Shown: positions 41,624-49,558 of the stretch, piece after piece
Position numbering within the stretch: the stretch's first letter is position 1
Layout of the letters: each line of letters begins with the position of its first letter
From: Nitrospira sp. UBA2082
GTDB taxonomy: Bacteria > Nitrospirota > Nitrospiria > Nitrospirales > Nitrospiraceae
DNA: 49,558 nt
NCBI GenBank assembly: GCA_002331335.1
Contig: DCZO01000001.1
Coordinates: 168,557-218,114, forward strand
Reading direction: 5' to 3'
Notes under the pieces: model-generated
Database searches by the model: none
What the model saw: only the letters and a program-made list of their open reading frames with translations
What the model was told of the DNA's origin: nothing
Made by a program: the position numbers and the translations under genes

Positions 41624-42845
41624 AGCGGACAACTCCTTGAAGATTCTGCACATACTTGACCATAGTCTACCCGAACAAACCGGATATTCATTCCGTGCCC
41701 ATTCGGTCATCACCGCGCAGCGAAAAATGGGGATTGAGGCGATGGCTGTTACCTCGCCGAAACACTATGAGAGCCGGCCAGGGATCTATCAACCTCTTGA
41801 ACGGGTTGGTGGAATAGCGTATCACCGCGCACCTGCCTCGAAGAGGTCGGTTGTTCCGGTTCTATCTGAGCTCCGGCAGATGGCGGTTCTAGCGAGCACG
41901 TTACACCGACTTACCCGTGACCATCGAGTTTCGGTTTTCCACCCCCATTCCCCCACCCTGAATGCGATTCCGGCGATCTGGGTCGGCAAGCGGAAAAAGA
42001 TTCCCGTCGTCTACGAGATGCGCTCGTCATGGGAGGATGCAGCTGTGGATCGCGGGACTTATGGCGTCTCGTCTTGGAAATATCGGCTGAGCAAACGATT
42101 GGAGACCTGGGTATGCAAGAATGCCGACGCAGTGGTCGTAATTTGTGAAGGGCTCAAGCGGGAACTCATCGGGCGCGGAATTCCTCATGACAAAATTACC
42201 GTTGTTCAAAACGGTGTCGATGTCGAAGTATTTGACTCAAGTAGAAGACAAGAATCCGGAGTTCCGTTGAGTGAAGAATCACGCAATCGGAAGATGATAG
42301 GGTTCATGGGGTCGTTTTTCCGTTGGGAGGGCTTGGAGTTGCTGATTGAGGCTATGGCTCGACTGACTAAAATGCGTTCGGATACAGGGTTGTTGCTGGT
42401 TGGCGGAGGAGAGATGGCTGCCGAGCTACGGGCAAAAGTACAACAACTAAACTTGGGGCAGCATGTAGTGATGCCCGGTCAGGTTTCTCAAGCCCAGATT
42501 CCCGCATTGTATGCAAAGGTCGATATCATGGCGTTTCCACGGCATTCGACGAAACTGACTGAAATGGTGACCCCGCTCAAGCCCCTGGAGGCGATGGCCA
42601 TGGGGAAGCCCATTGTGGCCAGCGATGTTGGTGGGCATAAGGAATTGATACAGCATGAAGAAACCGGATTGCTGTTTCGAGCCGGCGACGTCGACGCGTT
42701 AGTGGCGCAACTGTGCCGATGTCTCGACAATGAGGATTTGAGGCGTCTATTGGGAAAGCAAGGAAGCGCATGGGTAAGGAGTGAACGATCGTGGGACAAG
42801 ACAACACGTCCCTACGCCGAGGTATATGCTCGCCTTTGTCCGTGA
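41616..42845 (+). CDS. Family 4 glycosyltransferase, exosortase-A-associated (Daro_2409-type)
   Basis: A 409-residue GT-B transferase beginning KILHILDHSLPEQTGYSFRA, then AMAVTSPKHYESRPG, which is the typical start of the exosortase-A-associated GT family. The donor half has VVQNGVDVEVFDSS, MIGFMGSFFRWEGLELL and the acidic motif in EMVTPLKPLEAMAMGKPIVASD. ATG 41616 lies within the end of the methyltransferase gene, with GGAGGA upstream; the earlier ATG at 41532 overlaps too far. This is the last plus-strand gene of the main cluster, and the following genes run on the opposite strand. Confidence 0.91.
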   Translation: MNEADNSLKILHILDHSLPEQTGYSFRAHSVITAQRKMGIEAMAVTSPKHYESRPGIYQPLERVGGIAYHRAPASKRSVVPVLSELRQMAVLASTLHRLTRDHRVSVFHPHSPTLNAIPAIWVGKRKKIPVVYEMRSSWEDAAVDRGTYGVSSWKYRLSKRLETWVCKNADAVVVICEGLKRELIGRGIPHDKITVVQNGVDVEVFDSSRRQESGVPLSEESRNRKMIGFMGSFFRWEGLELLIEAMARLTKMRSDTGLLLVGGGEMAAELRAKVQQLNLGQHVVMPGQVSQAQIPALYAKVDIMAFPRHSTKLTEMVTPLKPLEAMAMGKPIVASDVGGHKELIQHEETGLLFRAGDVDALVAQLCRCLDNEDLRRLLGKQGSAWVRSERSWDKTTRPYAEVYARLCP

Positions 42846-42939
42846 GGGGCGTCACAGCGCACGTGACCGCTCATGGTACGGGTGTGTGTTCGGATAGGAA
42901 GACAGCCAACATCGTGATGCCGATTGCTGGTGTGACCAT

Positions 42940-43974
42940 TTATATAGGATCGCCCGACCGTCCATGGAATAGGAGATCAGTAAACCCAGTTATGGCCGCC
43001 TCAAATTCCAACTGATGAACATCTTCGCTATCCAGGAAACGACGGAGAGCGTGGCGAGGAGTTTTAGGAGAGTTCAGCCCCGGCATGCAGGTAGTTGAGC
43101 TTTTGATTCGCATGCTATCGAGCCACACCCATTGCTGTTTGTCCCACAGTCCGCTTGGATAACAGAAATGGCGACATTCAGCAGTAATCCAGCGCTTAAG
43201 CGCGGCGCGGTTGTCGGTGATCTCCCGTTCTGCAAGCGATCGGCTATCGCTGGGAAAGGTATGGCGGTGAGTATGAAGCTCAATGCCGATGTTGGCGTCC
43301 TTAAGGGCACGCAATTCATCAGGGCTCATGAGATGCAGGAGTTTTTGCCGTACGATATCTTCATACGGTGTTTCGAGCAAGGTGCCCAGCTGTTCACAGA
43401 TTGCATGGCGAATTTCCTCCGTGCACTCACGCTCGCCAAAATTAATGCAGTCCCATACCGCCTTTTCTCTTTCCTCGGGATTTGAAAGATCGACGGCGTC
43501 GTGCGTGCTCCAAGGAGCATGCTTGAGGAGAAGCTGGCGTTTGCGGGTCTTCCAAAACATATATTGAACGACAAGTCGAAATATCGGATGTGGGTTCTCG
43601 ACGTAGTAGGTGGTGACATAAACTGTTGCAGGAAGTCCCTGGGCGTGCAAGCAAGGAGCAGCGAGACGATAGACAGAATGAAAGCCGTCATCGATTGTAA
43701 TCGAAGCAGAGTTGTCGGGGAGGGAATGAGAATACAGGCGGTGGATCGCCTCATCCAGCGGCAGAACGTTGAGTCGATAGCGGCGGATAGTGGCGAGCCG
43801 CTGCTCAAATTGCTTCACCGTGATAAAGAGTTTTGGCCGAAACTCGGCTTCGTCGGACAATGCGAAGCCGTGATAACACAAAATGCGCAAACGGTCACGG
43901 GTAATCCATTGAGCAAGGTGAAATAAGCCGGCTAGCTTGCACAGAAAAAACACAAGGAGCTTGAGATTGCGCAC
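42940..43974 (-). CDS. Polysaccharide deacetylase (CE4), third copy
   Basis: A 344-residue NodB-type enzyme on the minus strand. LRILCYHGFALSDEAEFRP opens the domain, motif 1 is SITIDDGFHS, motif 2 is ELHTHRHTFP, and FCYPSGLWDK corresponds to motif 3. An N-terminal hydrophobic segment (KLLVFFLCKLAGLFHLAQW) could be a signal anchor. The C-terminus is short, lacking the XrtA-type extension. It faces the main cluster tail to tail (94 bases between 42845 and 42940, with no obvious hairpin) and follows the double-GNAT gene by 8 bases, so those two probably form a small operon. Confidence 0.87.
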   Translation of the reverse strand: MRNLKLLVFFLCKLAGLFHLAQWITRDRLRILCYHGFALSDEAEFRPKLFITVKQFEQRLATIRRYRLNVLPLDEAIHRLYSHSLPDNSASITIDDGFHSVYRLAAPCLHAQGLPATVYVTTYYVENPHPIFRLVVQYMFWKTRKRQLLLKHAPWSTHDAVDLSNPEEREKAVWDCINFGERECTEEIRHAICEQLGTLLETPYEDIVRQKLLHLMSPDELRALKDANIGIELHTHRHTFPSDSRSLAEREITDNRAALKRWITAECRHFCYPSGLWDKQQWVWLDSMRIKSSTTCMPGLNSPKTPRHALRRFLDSEDVHQLEFEAAITGFTDLLFHGRSGDPI

Positions 43975-43982
43975 AGCCTAGC

Positions 43983-45716
43983 TCAACCCTGTTCGAGTGG
44001 AGGATGCGACCATGTTCGTTCTCGACCGAAGCGGCATTCCCAAAACAGTGAGCCCTGGTACTCGAAGCCCATGCTCTCGATAACGTGCAATGACGGGAGA
44101 TTGTCCGCCAATACGGAGATGTAGGCGTATTGAATCTGACCATCGGCAAAGGCGGCATGCAGCATATGGCCGATTGTAGCCCGATAAAGGCCCTGGCCTC
44201 TATAACATGGCGGTGTGTAGTAGTCATAGAGAGCAACACTTCCTGGCGGAAAGGCCATTGACTGTTTTACCTCGGTCATATAGGAGGTAGCCTGATGTTT
44301 TACCATCCAACCGCAGTGGGCGAGACGATTCCCTATTTCTATCGTGTAGACGAATTCTCCCTGTTCTAATCGTGCGAGCGCGCTGGATAGGAAACTGTCG
44401 CGGGTTTGCCATGGTTCCCCAGGTTCGAACGACAAAAGATCGGAAAGTGAGTTGCAGTGAATGCGGTTGTCGCTGAAAAAACGCTCGGAAAGAAGACGGT
44501 CTCCTCGGTAGATGCGAAATTCGCGGCGAGCGTTGTACCAGTTGTTCAGTTTTCTGATCGCAGATCCTGGACGAGCACGGCGAAATGTTTCGAGAAATGT
44601 CTTCACAGCCGTAGGCTGAATTCCGGCAAGGGACACCAACTGTTTGCCTCTGCGCAACAAACTCTCTGTGACCACAGCTCGAATGTGAGTCCAGGTCGAT
44701 CCGTAGACAACGGCTTCTGCCACTTCATCATGCGCGTTTGCGAAACGCTCCTTCCAGGAGTCACCACCAGGAGTGAGGTCGAGTACGGTTATCCCTTGCT
44801 CTAGCAAGTATTCGCTCAACTGCATGATGTGAAGCTTGCCCGGTGAATGTTCGGCCAGAAATGGCGAATGGATCAGCATGCCCAGATGCACTGTTTTCTG
44901 GCTTGCCGATCCCCAGAAGGCGGCTATAGGGTGTTCGTCGAGGTAGGTGGCGGTAACGTACCGCCCATCTGGCATGGCATGAAACAACCGGTTGTGGAAC
45001 ACACGTTTGCGAGGGTCTTCCCGAAATGGAGCGGAATGGTTAATGGCACTTTGCCTGAAATCGTAGTAAACGATGAGATCATCAAGCACCGCTTCTAACT
45101 CGGCAGCGGTTCTCAAGCATCGAAACTCGAGTTTGCCGAGTTTTCGTAATCGACTAAACCTGCTTTTGTTGCTTTTTTTTCCGAACGACGCTTTGATGTC
45201 TTCAGGAATGAGATTCATGAGTGGGCGACCATGCGTGCGCAGGGTTATCCCACCACTTCTGTTTCCTAGCGCAGCACGCAGGATTTCGCCAAGCGCTCTG
45301 GTCGGAAGGTATTTGAATCGCAACATGGGAACAGTGAAATGTCGGTTGAGTGCATCCCATGCATTGGAAAGAAATGAGATGTCATGTCCGGGCGAGGCAA
45401 GCCACGTGTGATATTCAGCTTGATGCGTGCCTGCGTGAGCCAGGGTGTTGGACAAAGGGTTATGGGCAAGCAGCCAAAGTCCGATCAAATCGCCATTTGA
45501 ATCCCGTGATTCGACAATTACGGGCTGCCACTCGGATTGGTAGGTTTCATACCAGGTGCGCACGAAATTGGGAGACTGAAAAACGGTGGCATGCGGGCAT
45601 GCGTCATACAGCGAATGCCAAAGCGTGAGAAACCGATGGTCCGCCAGCATGCTTAATGCCGATTGACCATGGGTGATGGTTGCTTGTGTGACAGACGTCA
45701 TCGTGGTCGACCACAT
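43983..45716 (-). CDS. Two-domain GNAT acyltransferase (CelD/BcsL-like plus GNAT)
   Basis: A 577-residue minus-strand protein. Residues about 1-340 are a CelD/BcsL-type Acetyltransf_6 region (VFQSPNFVRTWYETYQSEWQ, then LRKLGKLEFRCLRTAAELEA and HIMQLSEYLLEQGITVLDLT, with a closing GGDSWKERFA). After a basic linker (about 345-425) a second, separate GNAT domain follows (about 430-575), with its acetyl-CoA loop YRGQGLYRATIGHML and the closing DNLPSLHVIESMGFEYQG. Single-domain versions exist as separate genes; the fusion is unusual. The start could be ATG 45716 or 45701, and neither has a clear ribosome site. It is expected to acylate sugar amines, perhaps those produced by the deacetylase encoded just downstream. 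Confidence 0.82.
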   Translation of the reverse strand: MWSTTMTSVTQATITHGQSALSMLADHRFLTLWHSLYDACPHATVFQSPNFVRTWYETYQSEWQPVIVESRDSNGDLIGLWLLAHNPLSNTLAHAGTHQAEYHTWLASPGHDISFLSNAWDALNRHFTVPMLRFKYLPTRALGEILRAALGNRSGGITLRTHGRPLMNLIPEDIKASFGKKSNKSRFSRLRKLGKLEFRCLRTAAELEAVLDDLIVYYDFRQSAINHSAPFREDPRKRVFHNRLFHAMPDGRYVTATYLDEHPIAAFWGSASQKTVHLGMLIHSPFLAEHSPGKLHIMQLSEYLLEQGITVLDLTPGGDSWKERFANAHDEVAEAVVYGSTWTHIRAVVTESLLRRGKQLVSLAGIQPTAVKTFLETFRRARPGSAIRKLNNWYNARREFRIYRGDRLLSERFFSDNRIHCNSLSDLLSFEPGEPWQTRDSFLSSALARLEQGEFVYTIEIGNRLAHCGWMVKHQATSYMTEVKQSMAFPPGSVALYDYYTPPCYRGQGLYRATIGHMLHAAFADGQIQYAYISVLADNLPSLHVIESMGFEYQGSLFWECRFGRERTWSHPPLEQG

Positions 45717-46055
45717 TGGGCTTTGCCGGCGGGTGGCATGTCTATGTCGTTCGACCGAGATCGACCGGTTTTGTCAGAGACAGGGACATTGACGCAGGGA
45801 GAGCGGATGCCATTCGGTTCTTCTACATTCTTGAGATTTACGAATTATACGGGAGTAAGGTGCAATGTCAATCAAGCGCTACATTAGGTGTAAGCGATGA
45901 TGGCTAGGTGCTGATGCAGGTATTCGGTGGTTGTGTCCTGCTGGTCAAGGAGCAAGTGCTCGCGGCGTAATTTCGAGAAAAACTCGCTGTCGATCGGCCC
46001 CGGTACTAACTGATGCAAGGTGCACCCTTGTGTGTCCGATTCATGTGGAGCCTAT
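45717..46055. other. Divergent intergenic region (339 bases)
   Basis: This region separates the minus-strand GNAT gene from the plus-strand acyltransferase gene and should hold promoters in both directions. I see no convincing -35/-10 pair. A 12-base palindrome, GTGGTCGACCAC, ends at 45714, just inside the first codons of the GNAT gene, and related TCGACC words occur at about 45750-45770. No RNA gene or repeat is evident. Confidence 0.45.
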
Positions 46056-47003
46056 ATGGAGACTAGTTCGCCAGCCAGCCGTAACTTTCAGATTGCGAAG
46101 GTTGCGGGGATTCTGACAGTCGCAACCGCGCACTTTTTCCCAGGCACGATACTCTGGGTGCCGAGCTCCATTGCATTGTTTATTTTTGGGTTTTCTTCAG
46201 GATACTTCACACATTTGAGATACAGCGAACGTTTCGATGCGATTCCGTATTGGAGAAACAAAGTCCTACGATTAGGGTATGCCTTGCTCGTCATCGACGT
46301 GTTTCTGCTAAGCGTCTGTTCGTTTACTTCGAGCAGGTCAATTTGGGTTTGGCAGACGCTATTGCATCTTGTCGGATTGGGTGGTGTGCTGGACTGGTTG
46401 GGTATTGCGAACGAAAGTCCGCTTGGAGGTGGAATGTGGTTCTTAACGTTGCTGCTAGGGTTTTATGCCCTCTATCCTTTGCTCCGATTAGTTAATCGGC
46501 ATGAGCCGAGTTCGTCGCTGTTGCTTGTGCTTGCTCTCGCCGTTATGGGTTATTGCCATGTCCGTTATCCCATGGGATATGATCTGTGGCCGACTGCATT
46601 CAGTTTCTTGTTTGGCGTTTATGTTGCAGAACGCCCGTTCAGTTTGCCTGCCTGGGTTTATGGGCTGGGGGGGCTTGTCTGTGTAGCCTTGATGGGGAGC
46701 TTTAACTTCATGTTGCGAATCAATTCCTATAACGCTGTGTTGATCGCCGTCGCATCCGTGGTTTGCACTCTTTGGCTACGGGAAGCAACTTTGCCGATCT
46801 GGCTGGTCAGGCCGACATCGTATCTTTCAGACATGGTATTGGAGATCTATCTTATCCACACCTATCTGTTCTTTTCGTTCGTCGGCTTCAAGTTCGCCGA
46901 CTATTTCTTGTCGATGGGTCTGGTGCTATCCGCTGCCAAGCTTCTTCAGGTCACTGCCGTGCGGGTTCAAAAGGCTGCAAACGGATCTGCTGTGGCTGTT
47001 TGA
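46056..47003 (+). CDS. Membrane acyltransferase (acyltransferase 3/OafA-like)
   Basis: A 315-residue polytopic protein with about 9-10 membrane helices. The N-terminal sequence KVAGILTVATAHFFPGTILW, with a conserved histidine in the first helix region, followed by SIALFIFGFSSGYFTHLRY and KVLRLGYALLVIDVFLL, is the pattern of the Acyl_transf_3 family, which O-acetylates cell-surface polysaccharides. ATG 46056 has GGAG 5 bases upstream and is preferred over ATG 46020. It runs in the same direction as the main cluster but is separated from it by two minus-strand genes. The assignment rests on topology and the first helices; the family is diverse. Confidence 0.78.
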   Translation: METSSPASRNFQIAKVAGILTVATAHFFPGTILWVPSSIALFIFGFSSGYFTHLRYSERFDAIPYWRNKVLRLGYALLVIDVFLLSVCSFTSSRSIWVWQTLLHLVGLGGVLDWLGIANESPLGGGMWFLTLLLGFYALYPLLRLVNRHEPSSSLLLVLALAVMGYCHVRYPMGYDLWPTAFSFLFGVYVAERPFSLPAWVYGLGGLVCVALMGSFNFMLRINSYNAVLIAVASVVCTLWLREATLPIWLVRPTSYLSDMVLEIYLIHTYLFFSFVGFKFADYFLSMGLVLSAAKLLQVTAVRVQKAANGSAVAV

Positions 47004-47039
47004 GGGCGAAGCTTGTAGGTGCAACATCGAACGAACAGT

Positions 47040-49217
47040 TCACGGCGCGGTATACAGCGATGGTCGTCCGGTCCCATCCCATGAAGGATGATGCCCACGG
47101 CCGCTCTTGTCCATGGGGTCGGTTGGCGTTGGATTCACATTCAAGTACCAAATGAGGTTCTGGCCGGCCGTTGTTGATCGTGGTTGATCGATTTCGCTCT
47201 GAATATCCCCCAACGAGAGTAGACCCGAGTAGATCTGGATTCCTCGGATGACGCCGTTAAACTCTTCCCATCCGGGATAACCGCCCCACGAGACACCATT
47301 GAGATTTGGAGCCTGCCCCATGACGATAGCGGGAGTTGGAGGGTTAACCTTGGCCCATGACGGATCATTGACCGTGTAGGAGATTTTTTTGCTCGTGTCA
47401 GGCCAGTCATAATAGAATTCGTGGTGCGTAAGCGACGAGGATTCCCGCCAAGCTCGGAATGCCTGCGTGTGCCAACGGTTCCAGTCCACCTCGGTGCCGG
47501 TTACGAAGTCGTACCCATAGACCGAAATTTCCCATTGCCCAGGGCCGGTCGAAGCCGGAACGGGATAGGGATGAGCACCATAAAAGGTATTGGCATTCCC
47601 GCGGTCCCACGTGAAGTTCCCGTCGTTTCCCCAGAAGAACGTGGTGTAGTAACGGGCTGGCCCAGTGGTTTTCTTTCGCGGGTAGACCTTGAAGATGTAT
47701 GTGGCATCGTAGATGGGGAAAGGGTTGTGCCAATAGAGCATGCGGCGGACTGATCCATCGCCCGGCCAATCGAGTCCGGTTGTTTGAGTTGGGGTTGCGG
47801 GTCCGGTGCTAAAAGACCAGGAATAAGGAGCTTGGAGAGTGTTCCCCGATTGATCCTTGATGCCAGTTGTCAGCGAGACCGTGTAGGTCATGTTGTTGGC
47901 CAGTGGCCTTCCGGACGCAGGTGTAAACGACACGTCGGTCCCATTGACGGCCAGACTACCGGTGACAAGATTATTTCCGGTGTCACGGATGGTGAATGAA
48001 TTCGTTGTGACAGAGGACTGACTGATTGACTCGCTGAAGGTCGCCACGATGGGAGCGATCGTCGAAGCATTCGACGCGCCATTGAAAGGCACAGTGCTTG
48101 TGACGGAAGGGGGGATTGTGTCCGGAACATTCATGGTCGTGAAAGACCATGTGTAGCTGGACTGTGTTGGGTTGCCTGCCAGATCTTTGACCCCGGTCGT
48201 CAAGGTCGCTGTATAGTTCGTTGCGTAATTCATCAGCGATCCAGGCAGTAGGGAGAACACGGCGGTAGAGCCGTTCACGGTTATATTGCCGGGGATCTGG
48301 TTGTTCGCGCCATCTTTAAGAGTAAAGGTCGTGGCCGTAACCGAGGCAGGAGCCAGTGGTTCGTCGAAAGTGCCCATGATGGTGGCTGCGATAGGGACGT
48401 TTGTAGCTCCATCCACGGGCGTGGTTGTGGTGACCGTGGGGCTGGTCGTATCGGGAGCCACTCCGGTCGTGAACGTCCAGATATAGTTGGTTTGAAGCGT
48501 GTTTCTTGCCAAGTCCCTGATCCCGGTGGTCAGGGTCACGGTGAAGGAGGTATTGAAGTCCAGGGGTGCTCCCGGCGAAGGGGTAAACGTGACAGTGGCT
48601 CCGTTCACGGAAAGGGTTCCTGTGATCGGTGGGTTTGGGCCGGCGCGTACGCTGAAGGTTTCTGTCGTCACTGAGGACGGATCAATCGGTTCGCTGAAGG
48701 TGACCGTAAGTGCAGAGGTGGTCGCGACATTGGTCGCGCCACTTGAGGGGCTTGTGCCAATAACGATTGGGTCCGTCGTGTCTGGTGCGGTTCCTGTCGT
48801 AAAGGTCCAGGTTCGAGGGGCTCTCATAGGAACGCCAGACAGATCCTTAATACCTCTTGTCAATGTCACCGTGTAGGTCGTGGTGCCGCTCAGAGGGACG
48901 GTCGGAGTAAATGTTGTCGTCGTACCTGAGAGGGACACAGTTCCCATGACCGTTGGTGTGAGGAAGAACGTTGTGTTCGTCAGCGTGGCTGGATCAATCG
49001 GTTCGCTGAATGTTGCGGTAAGGGAGGAAGAAAGTGAGACGTCCGATGCACCGCTGACCGGGGCGGTAGTCGTGACGGTAGGTGCTCCTGTTCCGGTTCC
49101 CGCACCAGGGGAGGGGCCATTCCTCGGTCCGTCGCAGCTTGAAATTCCGGTCGAAAGGGCAGCTATCACCAGCAAGAAGATGACAGATGGGAACATGTTC
49201 GCCGCTGAGGGTCTCAT
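47040..49217 (-). CDS. Lipoprotein with four bacterial Ig-like (Big_5) repeats and LamG-like C-terminus
   Basis: A 725-residue minus-strand protein. Its signal peptide ends at a lipobox G-I-S-S-C28, so it should be a surface or periplasmic lipoprotein. Four tandem repeats follow at about 45-142, 150-252, 260-361 and 370-472, each opening with a P-x-V-x-x-T-x-P pattern, continuing with TFSEPIDPxSVTTxTF and closing with WTFTTG; they match the SbsA-like Ig domain (Big_5). Residues 473-725 form a different domain rich in tryptophan and tyrosine (LYWHNPFPIYDATYIFKVYP, FNGVIRGIQIYSGLLS), suggesting a LamG/concanavalin-like sugar-binding fold. TGAGG lies 8 bases before the ATG. It may bind the polysaccharide at the cell surface, which is inference. 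Confidence 0.85.
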   Translation of the reverse strand: MRPSAANMFPSVIFLLVIAALSTGISSCDGPRNGPSPGAGTGTGAPTVTTTAPVSGASDVSLSSSLTATFSEPIDPATLTNTTFFLTPTVMGTVSLSGTTTTFTPTVPLSGTTTYTVTLTRGIKDLSGVPMRAPRTWTFTTGTAPDTTDPIVIGTSPSSGATNVATTSALTVTFSEPIDPSSVTTETFSVRAGPNPPITGTLSVNGATVTFTPSPGAPLDFNTSFTVTLTTGIRDLARNTLQTNYIWTFTTGVAPDTTSPTVTTTTPVDGATNVPIAATIMGTFDEPLAPASVTATTFTLKDGANNQIPGNITVNGSTAVFSLLPGSLMNYATNYTATLTTGVKDLAGNPTQSSYTWSFTTMNVPDTIPPSVTSTVPFNGASNASTIAPIVATFSESISQSSVTTNSFTIRDTGNNLVTGSLAVNGTDVSFTPASGRPLANNMTYTVSLTTGIKDQSGNTLQAPYSWSFSTGPATPTQTTGLDWPGDGSVRRMLYWHNPFPIYDATYIFKVYPRKKTTGPARYYTTFFWGNDGNFTWDRGNANTFYGAHPYPVPASTGPGQWEISVYGYDFVTGTEVDWNRWHTQAFRAWRESSSLTHHEFYYDWPDTSKKISYTVNDPSWAKVNPPTPAIVMGQAPNLNGVSWGGYPGWEEFNGVIRGIQIYSGLLSLGDIQSEIDQPRSTTAGQNLIWYLNVNPTPTDPMDKSGRGHHPSWDGTGRPSLYTAP
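47802..49085 (-). repeat. Four tandem Big_5-encoding repeats (about 330 bp each)
   Basis: The repeat units occupy about 48792-49085, 48462-48770, 48135-48440 and 47802-48110 and are separated by short linkers encoding (x)APDTT(D/S) or NVPDTIP. They are diverged at the DNA level but clearly related in protein sequence. They also create long plus-strand open frames that are not genes. Confidence 0.75.
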
Positions 49218-49558
49218 GCAGATTGCCTCAAGTGAGTGAACGAGATTAGATTCATTAGCTGTGTGCCAAGCAATAATTTTGCCTGCGTATAGTGATCATT
49301 CAAGTCTCACGAAATCTGGCTGTTGCCAAAGTGCAGATCCTAGCCGCACTTGAATTGAAACCGGTTGAAACTGATTGAAGAAGTCGGTGCACCATCGGTT
49401 AGGGAAAGTTCCCCAACAATGTCGCAGTGGTGCTTGCCGAAGAATGGAGCGTGCGATAGCAAGGGCGGCCGATGCTGGAAAAGCGAAGGGAAAAACCTGC
49501 ATATTGACTCATGGAAGACCGTCCCTAGTTAGGCGGAATTCTCCGAAGCGGGGGGGGT
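49218..49558. other. Upstream region of the Ig-like lipoprotein gene, no confident gene
   Basis: This 341-base stretch contains a weak minus-strand frame (49296-49502, 68 codons) with no recognised motif, the likely ribosome site of the lipoprotein gene (49226-49230) and a run of eight G at the window edge. I cannot assign any gene, insertion-sequence end or promoter with confidence. Confidence 0.4.

Noticed and set aside
47802..49085. The regular repeats as a CRISPR array
   Set aside because: The units are about 330 bp, diverged, and code for Ig-like domains; there are no short identical repeats with spacers anywhere in the window.
48499..49239. Plus-strand open frames of 119 and 125 codons with valine-rich repeats
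   Set aside because: They are the complementary reading of the Big_5 repeats of the minus-strand lipoprotein.

Overview
This window is most of a large exopolysaccharide locus of the exosortase-A-associated (XrtA, EpsH/PEP-CTERM-type) kind, in a Gram-negative, moderately GC-rich bacterium. The Gram-negative assignment rests on an outer-membrane export lipoprotein, a beta-barrel porin and a Wzx/Wzy-type membrane set. The mix of families, frequent GTG/TTG starts and dense start/stop overlaps make me lean towards Nitrospira (Nitrospirota), but a proteobacterium carrying this locus type is not excluded. That assignment is inference.

Layout. (1) 1-542: the end of an unidentified gene, then a PilZ protein, a possible c-di-GMP sensor for the locus. 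(2) 567-5369: export machinery. A remnant of an export-protein gene is followed by an intact polysaccharide export lipoprotein, a beta-barrel outer-membrane protein and a fused chain-length determinant/tyrosine autokinase. (3) 5486-7434: the initiating sugar-phosphate transferase, which lacks its usual N-terminal membrane domain, and an XrtA-type polysaccharide deacetylase. (4) 7599-13789: a nucleotide-sugar module (SDR epimerase/dehydratase, RmlC-like epimerase, SAF-domain oxidoreductase, polysaccharide pyruvyltransferase, RfbF-like cytidylyltransferase, PIG-L deacetylase). (5) 13808-31558: glycosyltransferases, Wzx flippase, UDP-GlcNAc 2-epimerase, a FemAB-like protein, a TPR protein, a second polysaccharide deacetylase and four asparagine-synthase-type amidotransferases, one with a destroyed glutaminase site. 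(6) 31575-35775: GNAT protein, acyl carrier protein, acyl-CoA-ligase-like enzyme and PLP decarboxylase, the signature XrtA trio. (7) 35797-42845: more glycosyltransferases, a DegT-type aminotransferase, another FemAB/GNAT protein, O-antigen ligase/polymerase and a methyltransferase. (8) 42940-45716, minus strand: a third polysaccharide deacetylase and a double-GNAT fusion. (9) 46056-49217: a membrane acyltransferase (+) and a lipoprotein with four bacterial Ig-like repeats (-).

How they fit together: sugars are activated by module 4 and the 2-epimerase. The repeat unit is started by the phosphotransferase at 5486 and extended by about six glycosyltransferases. It is decorated by pyruvylation, amidation, deacetylation, N-/O-acylation and methylation, flipped by Wzx and polymerised or ligated by the protein at 39492. 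The 737/1392/2934 products then export it with controlled length. No exosortase and no PEP-CTERM substrate is visible in this window. No tRNA, rRNA, CRISPR array or insertion sequence was found, and I could not identify a convincing promoter or intrinsic terminator by eye.
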